Both the position numbers and the translations under genes were made by a program. A stretch of DNA of 55,745 bases from Actinomycetes bacterium (GTDB lineage Bacteria; Actinomycetota; Actinomycetes; JAHEKZ01): the NCBI GenBank assembly GCA_024644345.1, contig JAHELE010000006.1:1-55745 (forward strand). The letters are read 5' to 3'. Shown one piece after another: positions 15,712-24,451 of the stretch; positions within the stretch are counted from its first letter, which is position 1; each line of letters starts with the position of its first letter. Below the pieces are notes generated by a model, which made no database searches, had not been told where the DNA came from, and saw nothing but the letters and a program-made list of their open reading frames with translations.

Positions 15712-16998
15712 TCAGGAACGGAGACGGAAGGCGCCGATCCGCTCTGGGGTCAGTCCCGGGAAGACGGAGTCCAGCGATCCGGCTCCGCAGCGCTTCTCAA
15801 GGAGCTCGGCCAGCACATTCCGGTAGTCCGTGGTCCCGGCCAGGTCCCCGTCAACCAGATCGGCATCAGCCAGCCCCGGCCAGCGCCCGTGGACGCGTCC
15901 ACCCTTCACCCCGCCTCCGAGCATCAGGACCGCCTGGCCGTGGCCGTGGTCGGTCCCTCCGGAGCCGTTCTCCTTCACCCGGCGCCCGAACTCCGACAAC
16001 GTGATGATCGTGACCTTGTTCATGGCGGGGCCGAGGTCGGTGGCAAAGGCGTCCAATGTCTTGGCGAGCTGGCTCAGGTGGCTGCGCAGCCAGCCGCTGC
16101 CCACGGTGCCCATCCCCGAGTGCATGTCCCAGTCGCCGAAGTCGACGCACGCGACCTGCAACCCGACCTTGGCCTTCACCAGGTGCGCAACGTCCTTCAT
16201 CGCATTGCCCAGCTCGGTCCTCGGATAGGCGGTTCCGCTCCGCGCGCGATAGCCCTCTCGCTGCAGCTTCGCTGCCGTGTTGACGGCGCGCGTGGCCATG
16301 CGGGCAGGGGCAGCCATCAGGGCGGGGGCGTCGCTGTTCATGCCCATCAACGCGGTACGCCAGGCATTCCGGTCTGCGGCCGTTGGTGACTTGGACAGCG
16401 TGAATGAGTCGACAGAGAGGAACGACAGCTCGGTGTTTGGTCCACCAAAGGACACCGGCGGCCGGTTGGCCCCGACCTGGACTCCCCGGTAGGCGGACCC
16501 GGCAGAGCGCAGCCCGAGCAGACGGTCGAGCCAGCCGGTTCGGAGTGAGGTGCCGGGGGCGGCACGCTCGAGCTCGCTCATGGCGGCAAAGTGCGACCTG
16601 GTCGGGCTGGCCATTCCGACCGCGTGAACGGCACCGAAGGTGCCGTTCCTCCAGTACTTCTCCAGAGGTGAGAGCGCGGGGTGCATCCCGAAGGTGCTGT
16701 CGAGTGGGATCAGCCTGGACTCCGGGATTGCCACGTTCGGGCGCAGGGCGCGGTAGCGGGGTTCAGCGATCGGCACGATGGCGTTGAGCCCGTCGACGCC
16801 TCCGCGGAGCGAGAGGACGATCAGGACGTCACCGCTGTAGCTGTCGGCCGCGAAGGCGTACTTCGTTGCCAGTCCTTGGGACGCGACTGCCGCGCCGGCT
16901 CCGAGTGCCGCAGCCCCAGTGAGGAAGGAGCGCCGACTCAGCCGACTTCCGTCGTGACCGCACTCACAGGGGGCCCCGTCATGATCGGTCATGGTCAC
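15712..16998 (-). CDS. Tat-exported DUF1501 protein
   Basis: A 428-residue protein with a twin-arginine signal (SRRSFLTGAAALGAGAAVA) after a Cys/His-rich N-tail (CECGHDG). The DUF1501 domain belongs to the AlkP/sulfatase-like fold; visible parts are VLIVLSLRGGVDGLN, HPALSPL, FGDWDMHSG, TLSEFGRRVKENGSGGTDHGHG and GTTDYRNVLAELL. GTG 16998 overlaps the stop of the upstream DUF1800 gene (GTGA); ATG 16992 is an alternative. DUF1501 and DUF1800 genes are usually paired and exported. Their reaction is unknown. Confidence 0.9.
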   Translation of the reverse strand: MTMTDHDGAPCECGHDGSRLSRRSFLTGAAALGAGAAVASQGLATKYAFAADSYSGDVLIVLSLRGGVDGLNAIVPIAEPRYRALRPNVAIPESRLIPLDSTFGMHPALSPLEKYWRNGTFGAVHAVGMASPTRSHFAAMSELERAAPGTSLRTGWLDRLLGLRSAGSAYRGVQVGANRPPVSFGGPNTELSFLSVDSFTLSKSPTAADRNAWRTALMGMNSDAPALMAAPARMATRAVNTAAKLQREGYRARSGTAYPRTELGNAMKDVAHLVKAKVGLQVACVDFGDWDMHSGMGTVGSGWLRSHLSQLAKTLDAFATDLGPAMNKVTIITLSEFGRRVKENGSGGTDHGHGQAVLMLGGGVKGGRVHGRWPGLADADLVDGDLAGTTDYRNVLAELLEKRCGAGSLDSVFPGLTPERIGAFRLRS

Positions 16999-18542
16999 CG
17001 GACCCCGTGGTAGGGGGAGTCGAGGATCAGAGCGACGGCCGGAGCCATGCGGTAGGTGGCGGCAGCATCCTCGCGGTCGAACGGGTCGCTCGCTCGCCTG
17101 CCCAGGAACGTGAGGATCGCCTTCTTGTGGTGGCTTTCGATTGTCCGGAATACCAGCCGCCTCGAGAGCGCGTCGATCATCGATCCGTAGGTGCGAGGGA
17201 GGCGCTTCGGAAGCAGCGACCGCAAGGACGGCATGGGCAGCTCATCGGCGCCCCAGTGCGCGGCGAGAGCAAGGTGACGGTTCCACCGGTTGAGGGTGGA
17301 TCCCGCGGACAGCCATGAGATGCCGTCGTCGGGGTAACCGTCGACGAGCCCCCAAGCGAAGGGAGCATGCCCGATCTCAGTGACCATCCAGTGCAGCGTG
17401 CGAAGTCCATCGGTACGGCTGCCGCCCTCTTGCTCGTACCCAAGGAGGCGAAGGGTGGCGATGACGTCCTCGAACGGGCGGCGCAACTTGTCGCCGACGG
17501 AGGCTTTGAACGCGTCGCTCAGCAAGAGGTGGCGCAGCACCGGTGCGATCGCGGTGGCGTTGTCGAGGTACACCTGAGCGAGCTCGTCGACAAATGGTTC
17601 GTCGGGTTCGTCAGAGATGAAGCGCAACCACAGCTTGCGCGACAGATGCCGGGCGGTACTCGGATGGTTGGCGAGGTAGCTGAGGTAGCGGAGCCCGACG
17701 TCCTCGCCACCGCCCTGCGTGGGGTTGGCATCCTCGAACCCCAGCACCTTGACTGGCCCTGTGTGGTGCGCGTACGAGTCGTACCGGTACAGGCGTGTGT
17801 CGGGGTGCAGCGTGAACCCGGTCAGGATCAAGGCAGAGTCGTACATCTCCTTCTCGTCGTACCCACCCTCGATTCCGACGGTATGAAGTTCCAGGAGCTC
17901 TCGTCCGTAGTTCTCGTTGGGGTTGTCCCGGCTCGACTCCGCGTTGTTCAAGAACGTGAGCATCGCCGGGTGCCTCGCGCTGGCGATGAGCATGTCTTCG
18001 AAACGCCCGAGCGCGTGTTTGCGGATGACTGTCGCGTCGTAGTGGTGACGTGCGAACCAGACCTTGTCGGAGGGGCAGGTGATGTGCAGGTGGTTGGACC
18101 AGAACTCGCACATGACTTCATAGAGCTGACGTTCGCTCCAGGTCGCTCTTGCGATGGCAGCCATCGACAGCTCTGTCATGAACGGCCAGCGGCCACCCTC
18201 AGGAACCTTCCGCATGACATCGGCGATCGACCACGCCAGCCAAGGAAATTTTGCGCGTAGCTGCTTCTGGAAGGTCGAGTCGTCCATGGAGCCCGGCGAC
18301 AGCTGTTGGTCCACCCAGGCGACAGTCCCCTCCCGCTTGATGGCGGCCAGGGATGCGGGCGTCGGGCCATATGTCGCTCGGCGCAGAAGGTGCAGCTGCT
18401 GGCTTGGGGGTACGAAGTCGCGACCGGGTCTCGACGATGCGGCCGCCCGGGCGGGCAACGTCCCCGAAGCGAGGGGAAGACCGCCCGCCGCCCCCGCGGC
18501 GCCGACCAGCTGCAGCACCTGGCGCCGGGTAGGAGGGGTCAT
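16995..18542 (-). CDS. Tat-exported DUF1800 protein
   Basis: A 515-residue DUF1800 protein with signal TRRQVLQLVGAAGAAGG near the N-terminus. Family segments include LHLLRRATYGPTP, MCEFWSNHLHI, NENYGRELLELHTVG, LTGFTLHPDT and HPSTARHLSRKLWLRFISDEP. It overlaps the DUF1501 gene by four bases, so the two are translationally coupled. These pairs are widespread, secreted and functionally uncharacterised. The single twin arginine is followed by a moderately hydrophobic Ala/Gly stretch, consistent with Tat rather than Sec export. Confidence 0.9.
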   Translation of the reverse strand: MTPPTRRQVLQLVGAAGAAGGLPLASGTLPARAAASSRPGRDFVPPSQQLHLLRRATYGPTPASLAAIKREGTVAWVDQQLSPGSMDDSTFQKQLRAKFPWLAWSIADVMRKVPEGGRWPFMTELSMAAIARATWSERQLYEVMCEFWSNHLHITCPSDKVWFARHHYDATVIRKHALGRFEDMLIASARHPAMLTFLNNAESSRDNPNENYGRELLELHTVGIEGGYDEKEMYDSALILTGFTLHPDTRLYRYDSYAHHTGPVKVLGFEDANPTQGGGEDVGLRYLSYLANHPSTARHLSRKLWLRFISDEPDEPFVDELAQVYLDNATAIAPVLRHLLLSDAFKASVGDKLRRPFEDVIATLRLLGYEQEGGSRTDGLRTLHWMVTEIGHAPFAWGLVDGYPDDGISWLSAGSTLNRWNRHLALAAHWGADELPMPSLRSLLPKRLPRTYGSMIDALSRRLVFRTIESHHKKAILTFLGRRASDPFDREDAAATYRMAPAVALILDSPYHGVR

Positions 18543-18645
18543 GGTGGAGCCATCGGCGAATGTGGCGACTCTCTTGGCGGTGACGGCGGAGGTTCACCCG
18601 CTCGGCGGAGACAATCGGGACACGACGAGCCGGGAGGCCGACCTG

Positions 18646-18661
18646 TCGAACAGGTGTTCGA
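18646..18661. promoter_or_regulatory. perfect LexA (SOS) box
   Basis: TCGAACAGGTGTTCGA matches the actinobacterial LexA consensus TCGAAC-N4-GTTCGA at all fixed positions. It covers the expected -35 region of the AlkB-family gene, whose -10 box TAGCCT is at 18670-18675. Confidence 0.88.
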
Positions 18662-18669
18662 ACTCCTGC

Positions 18670-18675
18670 TAGCCT
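18670..18675 (+). promoter_or_regulatory. -10 box TAGCCT of the dioxygenase gene
   Basis: TAGCCT lies six bases before ATG 18682, there is no ribosome site, and the LexA box sits directly upstream. A leaderless SOS-controlled transcript is inferred. Confidence 0.55.
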
Positions 18676-18681
18676 GGCGTC

Positions 18682-19308
18682 ATGCTTGCGCAGCAGAGCT
18701 CGCTCCTTGGCTCGGACGCCACGCCGTCCATCACGCGATTGGGGGCCGGACTCACACGTACTCGGCTCGACGCCAGAAGCTGGGTGGATCACCGGCTGGG
18801 ATGGATCGCCGGATCGGACGCGGTCTTCGACGAGGTGTCACACTCCACCCCCTGGCGGGCGGAACGGCGTCAGATGTACGACCGCGTTGTTGACGTACCG
18901 CGGCTGGTCTGCTGGTACGAGGCGGAAGCTGAGTTGCCGCACCCAGTCTTGGGCGCAGCGCGACTGCGACTGTCGGCGTACTACCGAGACTCACTTCCCG
19001 AAGGTTTCGCGACGGCCGGTCTGTGTCTCTACCGCGATGGGCGTGACAGTGTCGCGTGGCACGGCGACACGATCGGCCGCGGACGCACCGAGGACACCGT
19101 GGTGGCCATCCTGTCGCTCGGTGCTCCCCGTGCGCTGCTGCTGCGCCCGCGGGGCGGTGGCACCTCGGCACGGTTCAAGGTGGGGCACGGAGACCTGCTG
19201 GTGATGGGGGGCGCCTGTCAGCGGCAGTGGGAACACGCGGTGCCGAAGACGGCGAAGGGCTGTGGGCCACGTATCTCGGTGCAGTTCCGAGCGCCGGGGG
19301 TCCGATAG
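18682..19308 (+). CDS. AlkB-family Fe(II)/2-oxoglutarate dioxygenase
   Basis: A 208-residue oxidative DNA or RNA dealkylation repair protein candidate. The iron triad is visible as His127 and Asp129 in WHGD and His185 in WEHAVPK; Arg197 and Arg203 in RISVQFR match the 2-oxoglutarate and substrate-side arginines. AlkB enzymes remove methyl lesions such as 1-methyladenine and 3-methylcytosine. The perfect LexA box in its promoter indicates SOS control, unlike the Ada-controlled alkB of E. coli. It is divergent from the DUF1800 gene. Confidence 0.93.
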   Translation: MLAQQSSLLGSDATPSITRLGAGLTRTRLDARSWVDHRLGWIAGSDAVFDEVSHSTPWRAERRQMYDRVVDVPRLVCWYEAEAELPHPVLGAARLRLSAYYRDSLPEGFATAGLCLYRDGRDSVAWHGDTIGRGRTEDTVVAILSLGAPRALLLRPRGGGTSARFKVGHGDLLVMGGACQRQWEHAVPKTAKGCGPRISVQFRAPGVR

Positions 19309-19429
19309 GAAGCGGTTCGATGGGAGTCGGTGCCCGTCCAATCCTTGTCCGGGTGTCGGTCCTTTGATCTACTGGTCGAATCGCTCCTTCGCTGGCGAGT
19401 CTCGCCGCGAGAATTGAGAGGGTTCCCCC

Positions 19430-21898
19430 ATGGGCCGGATATCGCAGTGGGCTGTCCGTCATCCGTTGTACGGCTTGTTGTCATGGGTCGTTCTGGTCGT
19501 TGGCATCGTTGTCGCCAGCGTGGCCTGGGGCGGGGAGTACAACGACGACTTCGAGCTGCCGAACACTGAGTCCACCACGGCGCAGAACCTGCTGGGTGAG
19601 CTGTCAGGCACCGCCGGTACGGGTGCGGGACTCGAAGGTCAGGTGGTCTGGAGCCCTGAGAACGGCACAGTGACCGACGCAGGCCCACAGCAGGCCATGA
19701 CAGATGTGCTCACTGAGGTCTCCCAGAAGCCAGGCGTCCTCTGCGTCTTCTCGCCATACGGTGAGCCCGAAGGAAGCGCCTGCCCGGAGCAGGCTGCCGA
19801 GCAAGGCGGCCAGCAAGGCGGCCAGCAGCCCGCGGAGGAGCTACCCGATGCTGCTCAAGGACCGCTGGCGCACTTCGGTCAGGCGGGCATCAGTCCCGAT
19901 GGCGACGTCGCCTATGCGACGGTGACGTTCGAAGGAGCGACATTCGACGACCTCGACAGCGACGTCGTGCTCAGCGCGCTCGAGCCGATCCAGGCGCAGG
20001 ACGGCAAGGACGGCATGCTGGTCGGCGCCAATGGGGTGTTCTCCTTCGTCTCAGGTGAGGAACCGTCGTCCGAGAGCATCGGTATCGCAGTCGCGTTGGT
20101 CATCTTGCTCTTCGCCTTCGGTGCGCTCGCGGGTGCGCTGCTGCCGATCGTGTCCGCGGCCATCTCGGTCGCCGTCAGCACCGGGGCGGTCCTGCCGCTG
20201 GTTGCGGCCAACCTCGACGTCGCGCTGTTCGCCCCGATCCTTGCCTCGATGATCGGCCTGGGTGTCGGCATCGACTACTCGCTGTTTGTCATCAACCGAT
20301 ATCGAGAGGCCATCATCCATGGCCGCGAGCCTCGGGCCGCCGCGCTGGAGTCGGTCCGCACCTCCGGCCGTGCGGTGCAGTTCGCCGCGGCCACGGTCAT
20401 CATCGCGCTGCTCGGTCTGTTCGTGATGCGGATCAACTTCTTCAACGGCATCGCAGTGGCCTCAGCGCTCACCGTCTTCATGGTGATGATCGGAGCACTG
20501 CTTCTGCTGCCGTCGGTCCTGTCGCTGCTCGGCACGTGGGCATTCGCCGGGCGCATGGCCTGGATCAGCGATCGCGAGGCAGTTGCCCGCCAGAAGCTCT
20601 CGGGCGTCCCGCACGTCATCGGCCGGATCATCCGATACCTGGGGTGGGTGCTCGTCCTGCCGGTGACGATCGTCGGCTGGCTGTATCGGAAGTTCGTCCG
20701 TGGCGGGAAGGCCCCGGAGCCGCATCACCCCAGTGCGTTCGCGCGGTACGGCAACTGGCTGCAGGGTCGACCCTGGGTGCTCGGCAGCATCTCGCTCGTG
20801 GTGATGCTGGTGATCGCCTTGCCGATGCTGTCACTGCGACAAGGCTTCTCAGACGACGGGGGCACCGCGCCTGGCACGCCGCCGCGGATCGCGTACGACC
20901 TCACCGCCAAGGGCTTCGGGCCAGGTGTGAACGGGCCGTTCTACATTGCCGTGGAGCTGCCGGAGGCCGGCGACCAGGCGGCCGTCACACAGCTGACCGA
21001 GGCGCTGATGGCAGACCCAGGCGTGGCTCTGGCCGCTGCCCCACCGGTGGCGGAGGACTCCACGGTGGTGCCTATCCAGCTGTATCCGACGACGGCGCCC
21101 CAGGACGAGGCCACGACAGAACTGCTGTTCCACATCAGGGAGGAAATCGTGCCGTCGGTGGAGACCGACACCGGCGCCCAGGTGTACGTCGGTGGCTTCC
21201 AGGCGGTCACCGTCGACTTCACCAAGGTCTTGACCGACGCGTTGCCGTGGTTCCTGCTGATCGTGGTGGGCCTTGGCTTCCTCGCGCTGGTGGTGCTCTT
21301 CCGCTCGGTCGTGGTGGCTGCCGCCGGTGCGCTATCGAGCCTGTTGTCGCTGGCCGCGGCTCTGGGTATCACCGTCGCCGTGTTCCAGTGGGGCTGGTTC
21401 GGAGATGCGATCAACCTGCAGGCCACAGGTCCGATCTTCCCCTTCCTGCCCATCATGGTGTTCGCCATCTTGTTCGGCCTGTCCTGTGACTACCAGGTCT
21501 TCCTGGTCAGCCGGATGCACGAGGAGTGGATGCACACGCACGACAACCGCAAGGCGGTGCGTCGCGGACTGGCCGGGTCGGGCCGCGTGGTCGCGATCGC
21601 CGCCGCGATCATGGCCAGCGTGTTCGGTGCGTTCGTGCTCGGCAATGACCCGATCATCAAGCTGTTCGGGGTGGCACTGTCCTCAGCGGTGCTGCTGGAC
21701 GCGTTCGTGGTGCGTCTGGTCTTCATTCCGTCGCTGATGGCGATCATGGGGAAGGCGAACTGGTGGATACCGGCGTGGCTTGAGCGGGTGCTGCCGCACT
21801 TCGCCGTCGAGTCCGAGGAGGACATCGAGGCCGGCGCGTCCGAGATCGAGGACATCGAGGACCCGGACGAGCGTCAGGCGGAGCCAGCACGCGTCTGA
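19430..21898 (+). CDS. MMPL-family RND transporter
   Basis: An 822-residue membrane exporter with two MMPL repeats. A first helix (~16-36) leads to an extracellular loop (~40-195) containing a Gln/Gly repeat (EQGGQQGGQQ). Helices 2-6 follow and include the proton-relay-type GIDYSLFVINRYRE. A second helix and loop (~450-590) precede helices 8-12 with LSCDYQVFLVSRMHEEW. The family exports lipids, siderophores or drugs; the substrate here is unknown. The acidic cytoplasmic tail is Glu/Asp-rich (EDIEAGASEIEDIEDPDE). ATG 19430 follows GAGAGGG. Confidence 0.92.
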   Translation: MGRISQWAVRHPLYGLLSWVVLVVGIVVASVAWGGEYNDDFELPNTESTTAQNLLGELSGTAGTGAGLEGQVVWSPENGTVTDAGPQQAMTDVLTEVSQKPGVLCVFSPYGEPEGSACPEQAAEQGGQQGGQQPAEELPDAAQGPLAHFGQAGISPDGDVAYATVTFEGATFDDLDSDVVLSALEPIQAQDGKDGMLVGANGVFSFVSGEEPSSESIGIAVALVILLFAFGALAGALLPIVSAAISVAVSTGAVLPLVAANLDVALFAPILASMIGLGVGIDYSLFVINRYREAIIHGREPRAAALESVRTSGRAVQFAAATVIIALLGLFVMRINFFNGIAVASALTVFMVMIGALLLLPSVLSLLGTWAFAGRMAWISDREAVARQKLSGVPHVIGRIIRYLGWVLVLPVTIVGWLYRKFVRGGKAPEPHHPSAFARYGNWLQGRPWVLGSISLVVMLVIALPMLSLRQGFSDDGGTAPGTPPRIAYDLTAKGFGPGVNGPFYIAVELPEAGDQAAVTQLTEALMADPGVALAAAPPVAEDSTVVPIQLYPTTAPQDEATTELLFHIREEIVPSVETDTGAQVYVGGFQAVTVDFTKVLTDALPWFLLIVVGLGFLALVVLFRSVVVAAAGALSSLLSLAAALGITVAVFQWGWFGDAINLQATGPIFPFLPIMVFAILFGLSCDYQVFLVSRMHEEWMHTHDNRKAVRRGLAGSGRVVAIAAAIMASVFGAFVLGNDPIIKLFGVALSSAVLLDAFVVRLVFIPSLMAIMGKANWWIPAWLERVLPHFAVESEEDIEAGASEIEDIEDPDERQAEPARV

Positions 21899-21918
21899 CG
21901 GCCGTTCCCCAGGCCGAG

Positions 21919-21972
21919 TGATACGAAACCCGTTACCTGGCCCGCCGCCAGTGGCCAGTTTTGTGCCACTCG
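21919..21972 (+). repeat. bipartite intergenic motif, copy 1
   Basis: TGATACGAAA, 28 unrelated bases, then AGTTTTGTGCCACTCG. The same two blocks at identical spacing recur at 55384-55437. The second block also lies in a GTGGC-N9-GCCAC dyad. It sits between the MMPL stop and the PHP gene. Confidence 0.4.
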
Positions 21973-21998
21973 ATCGGTGGTGGGCGTAGAAAGGTGCG

Positions 21999-23048
21999 AT
22001 GACCAGTAGCCGGGCAACCGACGTCGAACGCGGTGTCGCCGCCCTGCGGAGGGTTGCGTTCCTGCTGGAGCGGGAGCTGGCTGAGTCGCACCGGGTGAAG
22101 GCGTTCCGGACCGCGGCCAACACAGTGCTCTCAATCTCGGCTGAAGACGTCATGTCCCGCGTCGATCGGGGCACCCTCGCCGATCTGCCCGGGATCGGTC
22201 CCAAGACGTCGGCTGTGTTCGTCGAGTATGCCCGCGGCGGTACCTCTCCCTACCTGGCAGAGCTGGAGGCGAAGCCAGCGCCCGACCCGGGCCGGGGTGT
22301 TCAACTGCAGTCCGCGCTGCGCGGCGACCTGCACGTTCACTCGGACTGGAGCGACGGCGGAAGTCCGATCCGTGACATGGCAGTCGCCGCCTCAGGGCTT
22401 GGCCACGAGTACGCCGTCCTCACCGATCACTCGCCGACCCTGAAGGTGGCCAACGGACTGTCACCCGGTCGTCTGCGCAAACAGCTCGATGAGGTCGACC
22501 GGGTAAATGCCGAGCTGGCGCCGTTCCGGCTGCTCACCGGCATCGAGGTCGACATCCTCGAAGATGGCACTCTCGACCAAGAGCCAGAGCTGCTCGAGCG
22601 TCTGGACGTCGTGGTCGCGTCCGTGCACAGCAAGCTGCGTTCCCCTGGTGAGGCGATGACGCGACGCATGGTCACCGCGATCGCGAACCCACACATGAAC
22701 GTGCTTGGCCACTGCACCGGTCGTCTGGTGGCCGGCGGCCGCAAGCGACCCGAGTCTGAGTTCGAGGCTGATCTCGTCTTCGAGGCGTGCCGCCGGTTCG
22801 GTGTTGCCGTCGAGATCAACTGCCGCCCTGAGCGACGCGACCCTCCGCGTCGACTGATCCGCCAGGCGCTCGAGCGAGGCTGTCTGTTCTCGATCGACAC
22901 CGACGCGCACGCCCCCGGACAGCTCGACTGGCAGGCGTACGGGTGCGCGCGGGCCGCCGAGTGCGGAGTCACGGCCGAACGCGTCATCAACACATGGTCG
23001 GCCGACGACCTGTTGGCGTGGTGCGCCGCCCGACCAAGGGTCGACTGA
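21999..23048 (+). CDS. HhH-PHP domain protein (PolX-like, without polymerase core)
   Basis: A 349-residue protein. Residues ~5-85 are the helix-hairpin-helix 8-kDa-type DNA-binding region of family X polymerases (LPGIGPKT at 63-70). Residues ~107-349 are a PHP phosphoesterase: RGDLHVHSDWSDGG (His112/His114), LTDHSP, GIEVDIL, ASVHSKL, LGHCTGR, EINCRPERRD and IDTDAHAPG, covering the metal-ligand positions. The nucleotidyltransferase palm between the two parts in PolX is absent. A DNA-end 3'-phosphoesterase or nuclease role is inferred. ATG 21999 follows AAAGGTG. Confidence 0.88.
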   Translation: MTSSRATDVERGVAALRRVAFLLERELAESHRVKAFRTAANTVLSISAEDVMSRVDRGTLADLPGIGPKTSAVFVEYARGGTSPYLAELEAKPAPDPGRGVQLQSALRGDLHVHSDWSDGGSPIRDMAVAASGLGHEYAVLTDHSPTLKVANGLSPGRLRKQLDEVDRVNAELAPFRLLTGIEVDILEDGTLDQEPELLERLDVVVASVHSKLRSPGEAMTRRMVTAIANPHMNVLGHCTGRLVAGGRKRPESEFEADLVFEACRRFGVAVEINCRPERRDPPRRLIRQALERGCLFSIDTDAHAPGQLDWQAYGCARAAECGVTAERVINTWSADDLLAWCAARPRVD

Positions 23049-23122
23049 GGACAATTGTGAACCTCCCAGGTACAGGATCGTCCGCGGTCGACGTGCGAAC
23101 GTCATGGCTAGGGGGTAGGGCG

Positions 23123-23136
23123 ACCATGGCCATGGT
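23123..23136. promoter_or_regulatory. 14-bp perfect palindrome in a convergent intergenic region
   Basis: ACCATGGCCATGGT is self-complementary and sits three bases beyond the stop of the minus-strand M20 gene. A second small hairpin, GACGT-GCGA-ACGTC, lies at 23090-23103. Either could take part in ending the convergent transcripts; neither is a typical terminator. Confidence 0.25.
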
Positions 23137-23138
23137 GT

Positions 23139-24293
23139 CTACCTCTTGACCATGTCGGGGTTGCGCCCGACGGCGAGGGCCGTCAGAGCAAGGGCCTTGG
23201 CCGCTTCCAGCATGGTCTTGTCGCCCTCCGGTGAGACACAGGCGGCCGCGAACTCGTGCTGATGGTTCACTGCGGGAAAGGAGTAGACCGCCAAGTCGGC
23301 GTGCAGACCAGGAACGCGTTGACTGACGTTGCCGAAGTCGGTCGACCCCCCGAGCTCGTCACCGGTCGGGTCGGCGTGGAACTCACGGCCGATGGCGTCA
23401 CAGGCCTCGGTGAAGGTGTCGACTAGGGCCGCGTGTGGTTTCAGGGACTCGTAGACGTGACCATTCACCGTGATCTCAACAGTGGTCCCGGTCGCGGTCG
23501 CGGCACCTTCGAGGCAGGCACGCACTCTGGTGCGGAGATCCTCGAGATCGTCCATGGTGACCGCCCGTAGGTAGTAGGAGGCCTCGGCGCGCTCGGGGAT
23601 GACGTTAGGTGCTTTGCCGCCGTCGACGACGACGCCGTGTACCTGCTGATACTTGCGGAACGACTGTCTCAGCATCGAAATGCTGTTGTACCCAGCGATG
23701 ATGCCGTCGAGCGCGTTGAGACCGAGCTCTGGTGCCGCCGATGCGTGTGACGCCCGTCCCGTGTGCACGACCACCCACTCCTCGGTCGCCAGGCTCTTCG
23801 GTCCGTACTCGTCGTACGGGGTCGGGTGCATCATCAGTGCGGCGTCGGCATCGTCGAAGGCCCCGGCGTTGATCAGGTCGACCTTTCCGCCCCCGACCTC
23901 TTCCGCGTGTGTACCGAGAACAGTGAGGCGGATGTTCGCGTCTTCGACCATCGGAGCCAGGGCGATACCGGCGCCGAGGGCGGACGCGGCGATGATGTTG
24001 TGACCGCAGGCGTGCCCGACACCCGGAAGCGCGTCGTACTCGGCACACAGGATGACGTGTGTGTCTCCGGTTCCGATTCGGGCGGCGAAGCTGGTGGGTT
24101 GTCCGTAGCTCGCCCGCTCCACCGCGAACCCTTGCCGCTCCAGCAAGTCGGCGCAGCGCGCTGCGGCGCGATGCTCGTCGTACGAGAGCTCAGGGTCGGC
24201 CGAGATCGCGTGCGAGAGAGCGATGAGGGTGTCGGACAGGTTGTCGACCGCCCCGGTGACAGCGGTGACGTCGCGCGGTGTGAAGGTCGGCAT
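23139..24293 (-). CDS. M20-family amidohydrolase/peptidase
   Basis: A 384-residue zinc metallohydrolase. Metal-site segments are CAEYDALPGVGHACGHN (AEYDALP and HACGHN are typical of the AbgB/amidohydrolase branch), GTHAEEVGGGK with the catalytic Glu pair, and a late VNHQHEF. A dimerisation domain lies between (~180-300; HTGRASHASAAPELGLNALDG). Members cleave p-aminobenzoyl-glutamate, N-acyl amino acids or peptides; the substrate cannot be read here. ATG 24293 follows AGGCAGGA. It stands alone between convergent and divergent neighbours. Confidence 0.9.
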   Translation of the reverse strand: MPTFTPRDVTAVTGAVDNLSDTLIALSHAISADPELSYDEHRAAARCADLLERQGFAVERASYGQPTSFAARIGTGDTHVILCAEYDALPGVGHACGHNIIAASALGAGIALAPMVEDANIRLTVLGTHAEEVGGGKVDLINAGAFDDADAALMMHPTPYDEYGPKSLATEEWVVVHTGRASHASAAPELGLNALDGIIAGYNSISMLRQSFRKYQQVHGVVVDGGKAPNVIPERAEASYYLRAVTMDDLEDLRTRVRACLEGAATATGTTVEITVNGHVYESLKPHAALVDTFTEACDAIGREFHADPTGDELGGSTDFGNVSQRVPGLHADLAVYSFPAVNHQHEFAAACVSPEGDKTMLEAAKALALTALAVGRNPDMVKR

Positions 24294-24451
24294 GGCTGAA
24301 TCCTGCCTTATGGATCAGGGAGTCAGATATGTGCTGGTGGGCCGTCAGCGCCAGGCGGGTGACAGATCGGTAACCCGACCACATGTGCGCCAATCTGGGC
24401 TACCGTCGAAGGGCGAAGCACAGTTCGGTCGAAAGATCTCGGGAGCTCCAG

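Noticed and set aside
19799-19830. Short CAAGGCGGCCAG direct repeat in the MMPL gene
   Set aside because: It encodes a Gln/Gly repeat in an extracellular loop; slippage within a coding region is a sufficient explanation and it is not a CRISPR or mobile feature.
20536-21489. 317-residue open frame overlapping the MMPL gene in another plus frame
   Set aside because: It is Arg/Gly-rich and lies within a complete transporter gene, so it is a frame shadow.
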